55,631 nucleotides of DNA from T3Sed10-241 sp036796255 (GCA_036796255.1 DAIRDH010000018.1:1-55631); one strand, 5' to 3'; positions 1 to 8,822 are shown, counted from the stretch's first letter. Numbers and translations: made by a program. Notes: generated from the sequence alone by a model not told the origin.

Positions 1-1124
1 TCCGCTTCGAAAAGCACCTCGTGCACCTGCCCGAGGGCTTCGCGGTAAAAGGCCTGTAGCTTGCGGTGCGAGAGCAGGCGCAGCACTTTGTTGCGCTCAT
101 GGCGCTGCTCCATGGGCACCACATCGGGAATGCGCACCGCGGTGGTATTGGGCCGTTCGGAATAAGTAAACACGTGGAGGTAAGACACGGGCAGGTCGGC
201 TATAAATTGTTGCGTTTCCGCAAATAGGGCTTCGCTCTCGCCGGGAAAGCCCACGATCACATCTACGCCAATGCAGGCCCTTGGCATGAGGGCCTTGATA
301 TGCGCTATGCGGCTGCGGTACAGGTCGGTGCGGTAGCGGCGGCGCATGCTCGCGAGGATTTCATCGCTGCCACTTTGGAGCGGAATATGAAAATGGGGAA
401 CAAATTTTTGGCTCTTCGCCACGAAGCTGATGATCTCATCGCTCAGCAGGTTGGGCTCGATGCTTGAAATGCGGTAGCGCTCCACGCCCTCCACCGCATC
501 GAGCGCCTTGACAAGATCGAAAAACGACTCCTCGCTGCCTTGCCCGAAATCGCCGATGTTGACACCTGTGAGCACGATTTCACGCGCTCCGGCTTCCACT
601 GCTTCCCTTGCCTTGGCAACTGTGGTGGCCACATCAGCACTGCGCGAGCGGCCCCGGGCCAGTGGGATGGTGCAAAACGCACAGAAATAATTGCAGCCGT
701 CCTGCACCTTAAGGAAGGTACGCGTGCGATCGCCGCTGCTGAATCCGGGCACAAAGGTCTTGGTGTGTTTGATTTCGCGCACCGCGGTTTGTCCCTTTTC
801 GGAAATGTCGCTGTGCTCGAGGTATTCAGCCACATTGAATTTCTCATCGGCGCCAAGCACCAGGTTTACGCCGGGAATGCTGGCAATTTCTTCGGGCTTT
901 AATTGGGCATAGCAGCCAATCACGATGATCACCGCATCGGGATTTACGCGAAGTGCTTTGCGCACAATGGCCCTGCACTTCTTGTCGGCATTTTCGGTTA
1001 CGGAGCAGGTATTGATGATGAACACATCGGGATCATCTTCAAATTTGGCCCGGGCGTACCCCGCCTCCACCAGTTGCCTGGCGATGGTACTCGTTTCCGA
1101 AAAATTCAATTTACAGCCTAGCGT
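1..1124 (-). CDS. mtaB: tRNA t6A37 methylthiotransferase MtaB (partial at both ends)
   Basis: Radical SAM methylthiotransferase that would convert t6A37 of tRNA to ms2t6A. The minus strand is open from the gap edge to base 1 (374 codons). It begins with TLGCKLNFSE, the usual MtaB start minus roughly ten residues lost in the gap. It carries NTCSVTENADKKC and GCYAQ of the N-terminal UPF0004 domain with its three cysteines, then the radical SAM cluster CNYFCAFC, and later HIPLQSGSD and GVDVIVGFPGE. The read ends at about the start of the C-terminal TRAM domain, which lies outside the window. It is probably the last visible gene of the OsmC-cysE-cysM operon. Because its start codon is in the gap it is easily missed. 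TLGCKLNFSE and the domain order favour MtaB over MiaB or RimO. Confidence 0.93.
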
Positions 1125-1224
1125 NNNNNNNNNNNNNNNNNNNNNNNNNNNNNNNNNNNNNNNNNNNNNNNNNNNNNNNNNNNNNNNNNNNNNNNNNNNN
1201 NNNNNNNNNNNNNNNNNNNNNNNN
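1125..1224. other. assembly gap (100 N)
   Basis: Exactly 100 N, a placeholder length. Family lengths say it should hold about 85 C-terminal codons of cysM and about 10 N-terminal codons of mtaB, so the true gap is probably nearer 250-350 bases. Confidence 0.97.
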
Positions 1225-1848
1225 GATGCCCGGAATAGACGAACCCTCTTCAGGCTGCGTACCCACGATTTGCACCTTTGGATTTTGCTCCTTGAGGTAG
1301 CGCGATACGCCCATGATGGTGCCTGTAGTACCCATGGCCGAGACGAAATGGGTAACCTCGCCATGGGTATCCCTCCATATCTCAGGCCCGGTAGTCCGGT
1401 AGTGTATGCCCCAGTTGTCCTCATTGGCAAACTGATTGAGAATGTAATATTTGCCCGTCGAGGCCATCTCTTCGGCCATGCTTCGCGCATTTTCGATGCC
1501 GCCTTCCTCAGGAGTGAGGATCAGCTCGGCGCCGTAGGCACGCATGGTTTGCTTGCGCTCCTCTGTGGCATTCTCGGGCATGAGCAAGGTCATTTCAAGA
1601 CCCAGCATGCGGGCTATCATGGCAAGGGCTATTCCGGTATTACCACTCGTGGCTTCCACCAGTTTGTCGCCCGGCTTGATGTCGCCGCGTGCGAGTGCCT
1701 CTGAGAGCATGCCATAGGCAGCCCTATCCTTGACGCTGCCACCGGGATTGTCACCCTCCATTTTGCCGAAAAGGCGCACCCTGGGATTGCGGTGCAAGTG
1801 GGTAAGCTCTACGAGCGGCGTGTTGCCAATGAGGTCTATGAGTTTCAT
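1225..1848 (-). CDS. cysM: cysteine synthase, CysM type (C-terminus lost in gap)
   Basis: PLP-dependent O-acetylserine sulfhydrylase, making cysteine from O-acetylserine and sulfide or thiosulfate. 208 residues are visible of the usual 290-300. The PLP lysine is K40 in NPGGSVKDRA, the substrate loop is TSGNTG (68-72), and the phosphate-binding loop is SAMGTTGT. PEEGSSIPGI at the gap edge matches CysM-type enzymes, and the short N-terminus fits CysM rather than CysK. The start is 1 base downstream of the cysE stop, so substrate producer and consumer are co-transcribed. The missing third includes the C-terminal PLP-contacting serine or cysteine, which cannot be checked here. Confidence 0.93.
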
Positions 1849-1849
1849 G

Positions 1850-2704
1850 CTATTTAAATTCTATGATATCGGTATCGCCTGTTTCCGTGCTCATGGCTGC
1901 TTTGTAATACACTTTGGTATGCGGAGGCACGCTGCGCGTGAGCCATACATTGCCACCGATTACCGAATGCGCTCCTATCACCGTTTCCCCTCCCAAAATA
2001 GTGGCGCCAGCGTATATCACCACATGGTTTTCAATGCTGGGGTGGCGTTTTTTATTGGCATCAGCCTTGTCGACGCTCAGGCCTCCGAGGGTAACGCCTT
2101 GGTATATTTTAACATGGGTGCCAATATGGGCCGTTTCTCCAATTACCACGCCCGTGCCATGGTCTATACAAAAGTAGCGATCAATGCTGGCCCCGGGATG
2201 GATGTCGATACCCGTAACGCCATGGGCCACTTCCGTAAAAATACGGGGAAGCAACTGTGCACCAAGCTGTAGAAGACTGTGCGCTATGCGGTATGAAGCA
2301 ATGGCATAGAATCCGGGATAGCAGCGAATCACCTCAGCGCTTGAGCGGGCGGCGGGGTCACCATCGTACATGGCCTGGATGTCGTCGTCGATCAATTGAT
2401 TCAGGGCAGGCAGGTCATTAAAGAAGGTCTCCACGACCGGCTTCACGTCAGTACCCTTGGCCATGGGGTCGCTGCTCAGCAATCCGATAAGATCGTAGTA
2501 AAGCTTTACATAGTAACCCTCAAAACTATTGTAATTGTTGAAGTTATGTTTTTCAAAATCTGGATACAGCAGGCCGAGTATCCCATTGAGAAAGTCGGCA
2601 GTGCGCCCTTTGGAAGGGCAGTCATTGCATCGCTTGTTGCGCTCGTATAGTTGTTCGATATAGTCGTGGTTCATCATTGCAGTGAGGTGGTTTGGGTGAT
2701 TCAT
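1850..2704 (-). CDS. cysE: serine O-acetyltransferase
   Basis: Acetylates serine with acetyl-CoA to give O-acetylserine, the substrate of the next gene, cysM. 284 residues: an alpha-helical N-terminal half and a C-terminal left-handed beta-helix of hexapeptide repeats from about residue 180 (GIDIHPGA, then HGTGVVIGE with the catalytic histidine, then GATILGG and GAHSVIGGNVW). The length is close to the longer SAT forms that have an extended N-terminal domain. The start ATG shares one base with the stop of the OsmC gene (TAATG), so translation is probably coupled. Cysteine feedback inhibition is typical of the family but cannot be judged from this sequence. Confidence 0.95.
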   Translation of the reverse strand: MNHPNHLTAMMNHDYIEQLYERNKRCNDCPSKGRTADFLNGILGLLYPDFEKHNFNNYNSFEGYYVKLYYDLIGLLSSDPMAKGTDVKPVVETFFNDLPALNQLIDDDIQAMYDGDPAARSSAEVIRCYPGFYAIASYRIAHSLLQLGAQLLPRIFTEVAHGVTGIDIHPGASIDRYFCIDHGTGVVIGETAHIGTHVKIYQGVTLGGLSVDKADANKKRHPSIENHVVIYAGATILGGETVIGAHSVIGGNVWLTRSVPPHTKVYYKAAMSTETGDTDIIEFK

Positions 2705-3135
2705 TACGCTTGTGAGGCCTCAGATGTTCTCACAACACTCACGGAGTAAGTCACCGTAGTGTCAGGCTTCAAGGTAGCGCCTACGGAACAGTACTTCTCC
2801 ACCGACAGGGCCACGGCGCGCTGCACCTTCTCTTCATCGAGATCGCCGAGCAAAGTGAAATGCATGTGAATGGATTCGAAAGGCTTGGGAAAACCTTCAT
2901 CTGGACGGATGCCTTCGACTTCGATACGCACATCTTCTACAGGCTGGCGCTGCTTCCGCAAAATGTGCTCGAGGTCGAAAGCCGAACAAGAAGCAAGGGC
3001 ACTAAGCAAAAGTTCCATGGGGCGCATGCCTTGGGGGTTGGCTCCACCGTCGATGATGGCCGTTTGACCATTTGTGTTTTGCGATTCAAAGCGCAAGTCA
3101 TCATTGCGCCGCATCAGTGATACATTCATTTTCAT
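2704..3135 (-). CDS. OsmC family peroxiredoxin-like protein
   Basis: 143 residues with the OsmC/Ohr fold. Both hallmark cysteines are present: C50 in SALASCSAFDLEHIL and C116 in EKYCSVGATL, consistent with thiol reduction of organic hydroperoxides. The sequence is closer to the YhfA-like OsmC branch than to Ohr (no Ohr-type N-terminus). As first visible gene of the cysE-cysM operon, it suggests a link between cysteine supply and thiol-based peroxide defence or sulfur handling. ATG start at 3135 is followed in frame by a second ATG two codons later, either of which could be used. Upstream sequence is cut by the gap at 3177. Confidence 0.88.
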   Translation of the reverse strand: MKMNVSLMRRNDDLRFESQNTNGQTAIIDGGANPQGMRPMELLLSALASCSAFDLEHILRKQRQPVEDVRIEVEGIRPDEGFPKPFESIHMHFTLLGDLDEEKVQRAVALSVEKYCSVGATLKPDTTVTYSVSVVRTSEASQA

Positions 3136-3176
3136 GGTGTAAAATTAGTCAATTCGACAACTGTGAAGGCTGCATG

Positions 3177-3276
3177 NNNNNNNNNNNNNNNNNNNNNNNN
3201 NNNNNNNNNNNNNNNNNNNNNNNNNNNNNNNNNNNNNNNNNNNNNNNNNNNNNNNNNNNNNNNNNNNNNNNNNNNN
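3177..3276. other. assembly gap (100 N)
   Basis: Exactly 100 N. It separates the divergent OsmC gene and the histidine kinase, and hides the start of the kinase and probably both promoters. Confidence 0.97.
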
Positions 3277-4419
3277 CTGTTGCTCGGCGTATTGTACTAT
3301 TACACGCGACTCAAAGGCAGTTACAACCTGGCCTTTAGGCTCTTTGCATTGGTAGGCTACGCCGCATTGATTCTCAACAACATCTATAACTCAGGCAGTT
3401 TTGGTCCCAGCATTTTCTTAATTCTTGTATTCTACCTGATTCTTGTCAGTGCCGGACCACTTAAGCAAATGATCATTTGGCTTGTATTGCACAGTGTGAC
3501 CATCTTCGCGCTCTTGTATGCTGAATTGAAATGGCCGGAGCTCATTCCCTACACATATACCGATGATTTATCCCGTTTTGGCGATTTGGGATTCAGTTAT
3601 GTTGCCACACTTATAGCAATTTCCGGTGCAGTGCTATTGGTACGCCGCGCTTACCAGGCTAAAGAACGGATGAACAATGAATTGAATGACCGCATAAATG
3701 CGCAAAACAAAAGACTTGCCAGCATCAACGAACAAAAAGATAAACTACTTTCGATATTGTCACACGATCTTCGCGGGCCACTGACCTCCATCAAAGGTTA
3801 TTATGATGTGATACACAACAACTGCAATGACCTTACTGAGCAACAGAAAATTGAAATGGAGCGAAAGCTCGCCGATATGGCCGACAGCACCCTTAACTTG
3901 CTCGAAAATGTATTGACATGGTCGCGTGGGCAAATGAATTTGAGTGATTACACCAGCGCTGAAACCCTCCTGAGCTCAGTTCTTGCGGAAATTCTTCCTG
4001 TTCATGGAAAGATAGCGCGTGATAAAGGTGTGGAAGTAGAGGTAATGGTACCGGCTGACATGGTCATGTACTGTGATCCTGGGGTATTGAGCACAGTAAT
4101 TCGCAACCTGCTAAACAATGCCATCAAATTCACCCACAGCGGCGGTTGCATTCTAATTTCAGCAAGTGATGCCGACCAGAGAACCTGTATCAGTGTCAAA
4201 GACAATGGAATTGGCATGTCGCCAAAAGTCCTGAACGACATTTTTAGACCCAACATAAGCCCGTCATTTGGCACAGCCCATGAAAAGGGCAGCGGACTCG
4301 GGCTGACCTTGTGCAAAGACTTGCTTGAGGCAAATGGAGGAAGCATCGAAATTGTAAGCGAGCTCAACGTGGGGACTGAGGCAAAGGTGTGCTTCCCGAA
4401 GGCCAAGTTATTAAGCTGA
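3277..4419 (+). CDS. membrane sensor histidine kinase (5' end lost in gap)
   Basis: 380 residues are visible. The first ~125 are membrane-embedded (about four or five hydrophobic segments), without a recognisable periplasmic sensor domain. A coiled linker (125-155) leads to the HisKA domain with phosphoacceptor H163 in LSHDLRGPL, then a HATPase_c domain with N-box NLLNNAIKFTHSGG, G1 box DNGIGM and G2 box KGSGLGL. It ends normally, without a receiver domain. No response regulator lies nearby, so it is an orphan kinase as far as this window shows. A GTG at 3163 upstream of the gap is in frame only if the gap is taken as really 100 bases, so I do not use it. The ligand is unknown. Confidence 0.9.
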   Translation: MLLGVLYYYTRLKGSYNLAFRLFALVGYAALILNNIYNSGSFGPSIFLILVFYLILVSAGPLKQMIIWLVLHSVTIFALLYAELKWPELIPYTYTDDLSRFGDLGFSYVATLIAISGAVLLVRRAYQAKERMNNELNDRINAQNKRLASINEQKDKLLSILSHDLRGPLTSIKGYYDVIHNNCNDLTEQQKIEMERKLADMADSTLNLLENVLTWSRGQMNLSDYTSAETLLSSVLAEILPVHGKIARDKGVEVEVMVPADMVMYCDPGVLSTVIRNLLNNAIKFTHSGGCILISASDADQRTCISVKDNGIGMSPKVLNDIFRPNISPSFGTAHEKGSGLGLTLCKDLLEANGGSIEIVSELNVGTEAKVCFPKAKLLS

Positions 4420-4742
4420 CCATCTCCAATATTTATTTTTGGCGAAAGCCGCCAATTCCAAAGCAACAATTGTGGCCACTTAAGCACCTGTTTGCTGACC
4501 TCCGATCTAAGGGTTGTGACTCCAAATGTTTGCCTGGCATCACTGAAAGCTTTATCAGAGGCAGCGCAAAGTGCTTTCGAGAAAAGCTTTAGACATCCGA
4601 AGCCAAAGATGGTCACATTTTAGTTAAGTTTGCCCTACCATCTTTGGCCAGAGGAGGCAATTCACAGCAGGTAGAGTTGGCTCAGTCCGGCCAAAGTCAA
4701 AATTTTCGAATCAATTACCTGTAAAACAGAGCCATACTGAAT
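4420..4742. other. intergenic region, histidine kinase to yqgE
   Basis: 323 bases with no convincing gene. The only structure I see is a 12-base perfect inverted repeat at 4602-4648, listed separately. An antisense frame here is the continuation of a shadow of the kinase gene. Confidence 0.6.
4602..4648. repeat. 12-bp perfect inverted repeat
   Basis: GCCAAAGATGGT (4602-4613) and its exact reverse complement (4637-4648), loop 23 bases. There is no T-run directly after either arm, so it is not a standard terminator. It lies about 95 bases upstream of yqgE and could be an attenuator-like stem or a protein site. Confidence 0.6.
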
Positions 4743-5324
4743 TTGAATAGCTTTAACTTAGACCCTGACAACCAATTGATGCCTGCAAAAGGCCGGTTGC
4801 TCATCGCCTCCCCTTTTCTCGAAGACCCGTACTTCAGCCGCACGGTGGTATTAATATGCGATCACAACGATGAAGGTTCTTTTGGCTTTGTACTAAACCG
4901 GTATATCGAACTTGACCTTCCTGACCTGATTGGCCATTTGCCCAAGGCTGCAGGGCGTATTAGCCTGGGAGGCCCGGTCGAAAACAATAGTTTATACTAC
5001 ATCCACACCCTTGGCAACCGCATAGAGGGGAGTCAACTTGTAGAAGGCAATATCTATCTCGGTGGTGATTTTGACGCCCTTACGAGTGGCATGCAATCTG
5101 GGGACATCCCGGCAGGAAGTATACGCTTCTTCGTAGGGTACAGCGGCTGGAGCGAAGGACAGCTTGAAAGTGAAATGGGAGAGCGTTCGTGGTACGTGCG
5201 AAACCTCGATGATTTACCCTTGATGGCTACTGAAAGAGATGACCTTTGGAATGAGGCCTTAAGGGGTATGGGCGCCCCTTTTGCCAACCTTGCCCACTTC
5301 CCAACCGATCCTAAACTGAACTGA
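4743..5324 (+). CDS. YqgE/AlgH family protein (UPF0301)
   Basis: 193 residues, the usual size of the DUF179/UPF0301 family. Typical segments are MPAKGRLLIASPFL near the start, SFGFVLNR, and SLGGPVENN, with FFVGYSGWSEGQLE further on. The biochemical function of the family is not established; AlgH was named for an effect on alginate gene expression in Pseudomonas. The predicted start is TTG (4743). An in-frame ATG 12 codons later would give the conserved MPAKGRLL start and may be the true one. The gene converges with the aminotransferase gene, and their 3' ends overlap by 14 bases. Confidence 0.93.
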   Translation: MNSFNLDPDNQLMPAKGRLLIASPFLEDPYFSRTVVLICDHNDEGSFGFVLNRYIELDLPDLIGHLPKAAGRISLGGPVENNSLYYIHTLGNRIEGSQLVEGNIYLGGDFDALTSGMQSGDIPAGSIRFFVGYSGWSEGQLESEMGERSWYVRNLDDLPLMATERDDLWNEALRGMGAPFANLAHFPTDPKLN

Positions 5325-6195
5325 TTTTTTGTAAAGCTTCGCAGGCTATAGCGTGGCGCTCGTTGATGCTGCGTATGAGGTGATCACTCACTTTGTGAAA
5401 ATAGCGCTTGTCGCGAAAACTACGTACCCAGCTCAATCCCTGCACAGCGTTGCTTAAAAACACCTCTGATGCGCTGAGAATATCATCTACATCAAGTGCC
5501 GACTCATAGACGTGGATACCCGCATCCAATGCAGCATTGACTACTGCCATGCGCATTACACCACCTACACAGCCGCTGCTCACCGGAGGGGTAAGAATGG
5601 CATCATGGCTCACTACAAATACATTACTTGCACTGGCTTCAATAATGCTTCCGGCGTCATTGCAGATCAGCACATCATCGAGATTGTGGTTTTGAGCCCA
5701 GATGGAGGCTTGGATATAGACATGGCTTCCCAACAGCTTAAAGGGTGCCAAAGGACCGCGGTGCTTTGGCATATCGTGGTAAATTCCGAGCAGAAGGCCC
5801 TCTTCTTTTACCTGAAAGGCTCCGTACGACAACGGAATGTACTCGGCAATGAATCCCAGCCTGTTGCTAAGCGGACGGTAGGTCCCTTCTCCTTGCCGGA
5901 AAAATGTAATGCGCACGCGGGCATTGGCACAATTGCCTGTTGCCACTAAGCTGCAAATTGACTTCAGGAAGTAAGCGCTATCCATATGCAGCATTGGCTC
6001 CAGTGAAAGCGCTTTGCAACAAGAAGTGATGCGTGCCCAATGCGCGTCCCATGCATGCGGCATGCCGTCAATAACCCTGATCGTTTCAAAAAAACCGTCG
6101 CCAAGGCGCAAAGCGCGGTTGAGCATCGAATGGTCGCACCCCGCTACTGTAGTGAGGTTACCATTGTAAAGAATATTGCGCTCTTCAGTCTGCAT
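5311..6195 (-). CDS. aminotransferase class IV, probable 4-amino-4-deoxychorismate lyase
   Basis: 294 residues with the class IV PLP fold. The N-terminal segment RALRLGDGFFETIRV holds the GDGFFE motif common to PabC and branched-chain aminotransferases. The PLP lysine is K153 in FKLLGSHVY, and E186 in SIIEASASNVF sits in the cofactor-binding segment. Size and motifs fit 4-amino-4-deoxychorismate lyase (folate pathway) or a D-amino-acid/branched-chain transaminase. No pabA/pabB neighbour is present to settle it. A good promoter lies directly upstream (6211-6242). The stop codon falls inside the end of yqgE on the other strand. Confidence 0.82.
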   Translation of the reverse strand: MQTEERNILYNGNLTTVAGCDHSMLNRALRLGDGFFETIRVIDGMPHAWDAHWARITSCCKALSLEPMLHMDSAYFLKSICSLVATGNCANARVRITFFRQGEGTYRPLSNRLGFIAEYIPLSYGAFQVKEEGLLLGIYHDMPKHRGPLAPFKLLGSHVYIQASIWAQNHNLDDVLICNDAGSIIEASASNVFVVSHDAILTPPVSSGCVGGVMRMAVVNAALDAGIHVYESALDVDDILSASEVFLSNAVQGLSWVRSFRDKRYFHKVSDHLIRSINERHAIACEALQKISSV

Positions 6196-6210
6196 CTACT
6201 TCAATCATCA

Positions 6211-6242
6211 CAAATGTAAAAGAAAAAATATCCAATTACCAA
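6211..6242 (-). promoter_or_regulatory. Bacteroidota-type promoter for the aminotransferase gene
   Basis: Minus strand TTG (6240-6242), 21-base spacer, TACATTTG (6211-6218), which matches TTG-N17-23-TAnnTTTG. It lies 16 bases upstream of the ATG at 6195 and overlaps the end of the preceding rhomboid gene. Confidence 0.65.
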
Positions 6243-6907
6243 CCAATATAGGCGGCAACCCTCTGCAGAAAATAAAGCCCAAATCGCGGCTCTATAAGCA
6301 GCATAAATAGCAAGCCAAAGAGGCCGCCCCAGAGGTGTGCGTCGTGCGCTATGCCGGTGCGGGTGCGCTTGCTCATGAAATATTCATATACAAGGTAGGC
6401 GATTCCAATCACAAAAGCAGGAATGGGTATCGGAATAAAAAACAGGTAAAGACTCATGGTAGGCAGGGCAATGACGATTGCAATCACCACTGCTGAAACC
6501 GCTCCTGAAGCACCTACAGCATTGTATGATGGATTGTCCCTATGTTTCTGAAAAGAAGGCAATGTAGCCGTGAGAAGTCCACCGAAATAAAGAATGACCA
6601 GGTAGAGGTAGCCTCGTTGCATTCCCCAAAACTCTGATTGCGGAAAGATACTAGAGAAGACATCTGCCTCCGTAAATATTGATTCGATCAGGCCACCAAA
6701 AGTGTAAAGCACATACATGTTGAAAAACAAGTGGATGTAATCAGCATGAATAAATGCGTGGGTCAATACGCGCCACCATTCCTTATTGTGAAGGCAACGG
6801 TATGGGCTAAAGAGCCACTTGTTGAACAAGTCGGCATTGTTCATTGCCAAAAGTGAAAGGCCTACATTGGCCACAACAAGGAGGAGCGTAAAATTTAATT
6901 CCATCAA
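6236..6907 (-). CDS. rhomboid family intramembrane serine protease
   Basis: 223 residues, about six transmembrane segments. The nucleophile is S134 in VGASGAVSA and the catalytic histidine is H191 in HDAHLWGG; HAFIHADYIHLFFNMY (50-65) is the conserved N-terminal signature with the oxyanion-side histidine and asparagine. These residues predict an active protease that cleaves transmembrane substrates in the inner membrane. The start overlaps the stop of the upstream lipoprotein gene by 4 bases, so the two are coupled. It is one of three rhomboids in the window. The substrate is unknown. Confidence 0.92.
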   Translation of the reverse strand: MMELNFTLLLVVANVGLSLLAMNNADLFNKWLFSPYRCLHNKEWWRVLTHAFIHADYIHLFFNMYVLYTFGGLIESIFTEADVFSSIFPQSEFWGMQRGYLYLVILYFGGLLTATLPSFQKHRDNPSYNAVGASGAVSAVVIAIVIALPTMSLYLFFIPIPIPAFVIGIAYLVYEYFMSKRTRTGIAHDAHLWGGLFGLLFMLLIEPRFGLYFLQRVAAYIGW

Positions 6908-7347
6908 CTGGTATGATCAATGGCAATTTTCCAACCATCAGGTGTGCGCTCCCATATAAGGGTGAAATAACCACTCGGACGATCGTCGTCACGCTCAAGG
7001 GTCCATTTACAGATGGTCACCACAAAATCCGGACTCAACACACGCATCTCCTGAATCTGAAAATCAAGCAAACCCCGGCGATCTTTGTCAGGGTAAGCCA
7101 TTTCATAGCGCTTCTGCAACTCGTCTGAACCTTTCAAAACCCCGCTTGAGGTAGTGAAACGCAATTTATCTCCGGGCAAATAATAAGAAACAAATGCTTC
7201 CAGATCACCATCATTCCAGGCCATTCTTTGCTCTTCGAGCAAGTCAGTGATTTCGCGCTCTACTTGAAACTTGTAAGCGTCATCAGACTGCTGACACCCA
7301 ATAATAGAGATGAAGAAAACAAGAGATAAAATTAATAGTCGAATCAT
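6904..7347 (-). CDS. lipoprotein with NTF2-like (DUF4440/SnoaL-type) domain
   Basis: 147 residues. The N-terminus is a lipoprotein signal peptide: short basic start, hydrophobic core, then SIIGC with the lipidation cysteine at about residue 18. The rest fits an NTF2-like fold of the DUF4440/SnoaL group (RMAWNDGDLEAFVSYY, then GYFTLIWERTPDGWKI near the end). Such domains bind small molecules or act as cone-fold scaffolds, and catalysis cannot be predicted. Its start shares its first base with the last base of the upstream exonuclease gene, and it overlaps the rhomboid gene by 4 bases, so the three genes are probably one coupled operon. Confidence 0.8.
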   Translation of the reverse strand: MIRLLILSLVFFISIIGCQQSDDAYKFQVEREITDLLEEQRMAWNDGDLEAFVSYYLPGDKLRFTTSSGVLKGSDELQKRYEMAYPDKDRRGLLDFQIQEMRVLSPDFVVTICKWTLERDDDRPSGYFTLIWERTPDGWKIAIDHTS

Positions 7348-8771
7348 TACAAAATTACTTTAGTGACATGTGAATCCATTTCCATTCGCCTCAGTACAGC
7401 GCGCGCCACCATGCTTTCTGGCGCTGTTGTAGCACTTGCTTCGAGGGCTTGTGCTGTAAGTTCAATTGCGGGTGGCACGGTGCCAAATCCACGATAACGG
7501 CCATTGATGAGCCATGCAAAGCTGCGCAAGCCATTGCGCTCCGGCTCGAGCAGGACGTAATTGGAAGCCAATCTGCAAGCCCTTACTTCAGATATAAAGC
7601 GCTCAAATGCATCCCCTTCCTCCTCTTCCAGAACACATTGTCCATCCAGGTAAAGCGATGATAAACCAGCCCTTTCAGGGTTGAATCCATAGTGCTTCAG
7701 CTGCCCCAGGAGCCATTGCCGGGCCGCATGAGGGGTTTCAAATACAGCCAACTCATCAGCGCCGCCGGTAGCAGTAACAATACCTATCTTTATTTGTCCT
7801 CCCCTGCTTTCGTACAGCCTCACCGCCACCGGAGGACGGCGCGACTTCTGGGCTATATTGTAGCGTGGAAGGTGGTTTTTAATTTCCAAATCCTCCAGCA
7901 GTAATGCCGCATACTCACTTGAAGTGACGCGACACTTAACCTGCTTTACATATCTCTGAAACAATTGTTTACGAACTGTGTCTCCCGACGAAGCAAAATG
8001 GCTCAATACCCGCTTTCGAATATTGATGGCCTTGCCTATGTACAATGGAGTCTTGTCGTCTTCACCGTAAAAATAATACACTCCGGGCGCCTCAGGCATC
8101 TCATTTATCTGATCACTATCGACCCCGGCAGGAAGCACAGCAGCCCGACTGGCAGGATGCAATAATGCCTGCAAATGATGGCCGCCATCAATCCGCGCCA
8201 GATGTTGCAATATTTGTGCTGTGGCCATGGCATCGCCCAGTGCCCTGTGAGGGGCCGTATTGACAACACCAAGTTCATTGCACAATTCTGCAAGGCGGGC
8301 GGAGCGCAATTGAGGCAGGGCCTTTTTGGCAAGGCGAATGGTGCACAAGCGCCTTAAGGATAAAGACATGCCGGAGTCAGAAAAAGCACGCTTCAGGAAA
8401 TTGTAATCGAAACCCACCTGATGTGCTACAAAGATGCGCCCTTCGAGGGCTTTCATCAATTCATCTGCCTTTTCGGCAAATAGTGGTGCATCCTTAATAT
8501 CCCGGTCGCTGATTCCCGTGATGTGCCTCACGGCCAGCGGTACCGAACGCTGCGGTTGGATCATACTGTGAAATGCAACACACATTTCATCAGCATCAAC
8601 GTGAACCACGGCAATTTCCGTAATTCCGTGGCCCTGATGAAAGAGGCCTGTGGTTTCTATGTCGACTACAGCGTATTTTTCTAACATGGCTTCAGCCAAA
8701 TATCCTTGAAAGGTACGGCCTTTAGATTCAATTAAAGCGCCCAAGCAAGCCTCTAAGGAGCGTTTTGACAT
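7347..8771 (-). CDS. DnaQ-like 3'-5' exonuclease / GIY-YIG nuclease fusion
   Basis: Two nuclease domains in one chain. The N-terminal DEDDh exonuclease has D37 and E39 in VVDIETTG, D122 in VGFDYNFLKR, and H175 and D180 in HRALGDAMAT. The GIY-YIG domain, as in UvrC and Cho, has GVYYFYGE (230-237), PLYIGKAINIRKRV (242-255) and LLLEDLEIKNHLPRYN (291-306), so the key residues of both active sites are present. Related exonuclease/UvrC-N fusions occur in other bacteria and are presumed to act in DNA repair. The start at 8771 is doubtful: MLEKYAVVDIETTG begins 28 codons later (about 8687), and a TACCTTTC -7-like element lies between the two starts. The C-terminal ~150 residues match no domain I recognise. 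Confidence 0.88.
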   Translation of the reverse strand: MSKRSLEACLGALIESKGRTFQGYLAEAMLEKYAVVDIETTGLFHQGHGITEIAVVHVDADEMCVAFHSMIQPQRSVPLAVRHITGISDRDIKDAPLFAEKADELMKALEGRIFVAHQVGFDYNFLKRAFSDSGMSLSLRRLCTIRLAKKALPQLRSARLAELCNELGVVNTAPHRALGDAMATAQILQHLARIDGGHHLQALLHPASRAAVLPAGVDSDQINEMPEAPGVYYFYGEDDKTPLYIGKAINIRKRVLSHFASSGDTVRKQLFQRYVKQVKCRVTSSEYAALLLEDLEIKNHLPRYNIAQKSRRPPVAVRLYESRGGQIKIGIVTATGGADELAVFETPHAARQWLLGQLKHYGFNPERAGLSSLYLDGQCVLEEEEGDAFERFISEVRACRLASNYVLLEPERNGLRSFAWLINGRYRGFGTVPPAIELTAQALEASATTAPESMVARAVLRRMEMDSHVTKVIL

Positions 8772-8780
8772 ATTTTTGGA

Positions 8781-8814
8781 AAAAAACGAAGAGGTTCAAA
8801 ATTGAACCTCTTCG
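8781..8814 (-). terminator. intrinsic terminator of tRNA-Met
   Basis: Perfect 13-base arms CGAAGAGGTTCAA (8787-8799) and its complement (8802-8814), followed on the minus strand by six T (8781-8786). It starts 9 bases past the tRNA 3' end. Confidence 0.88.
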
Positions 8815-8822
8815 TTTGTTGA

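Noticed and set aside
925..1704. Plus-strand frame running through the first gap
   Set aside because: It depends on reading through N at an arbitrary length and is antisense to mtaB and cysM.
3163..3276. GTG start of the histidine kinase before the gap
   Set aside because: It is in frame only if the gap is truly 100 bases, which is unlikely.
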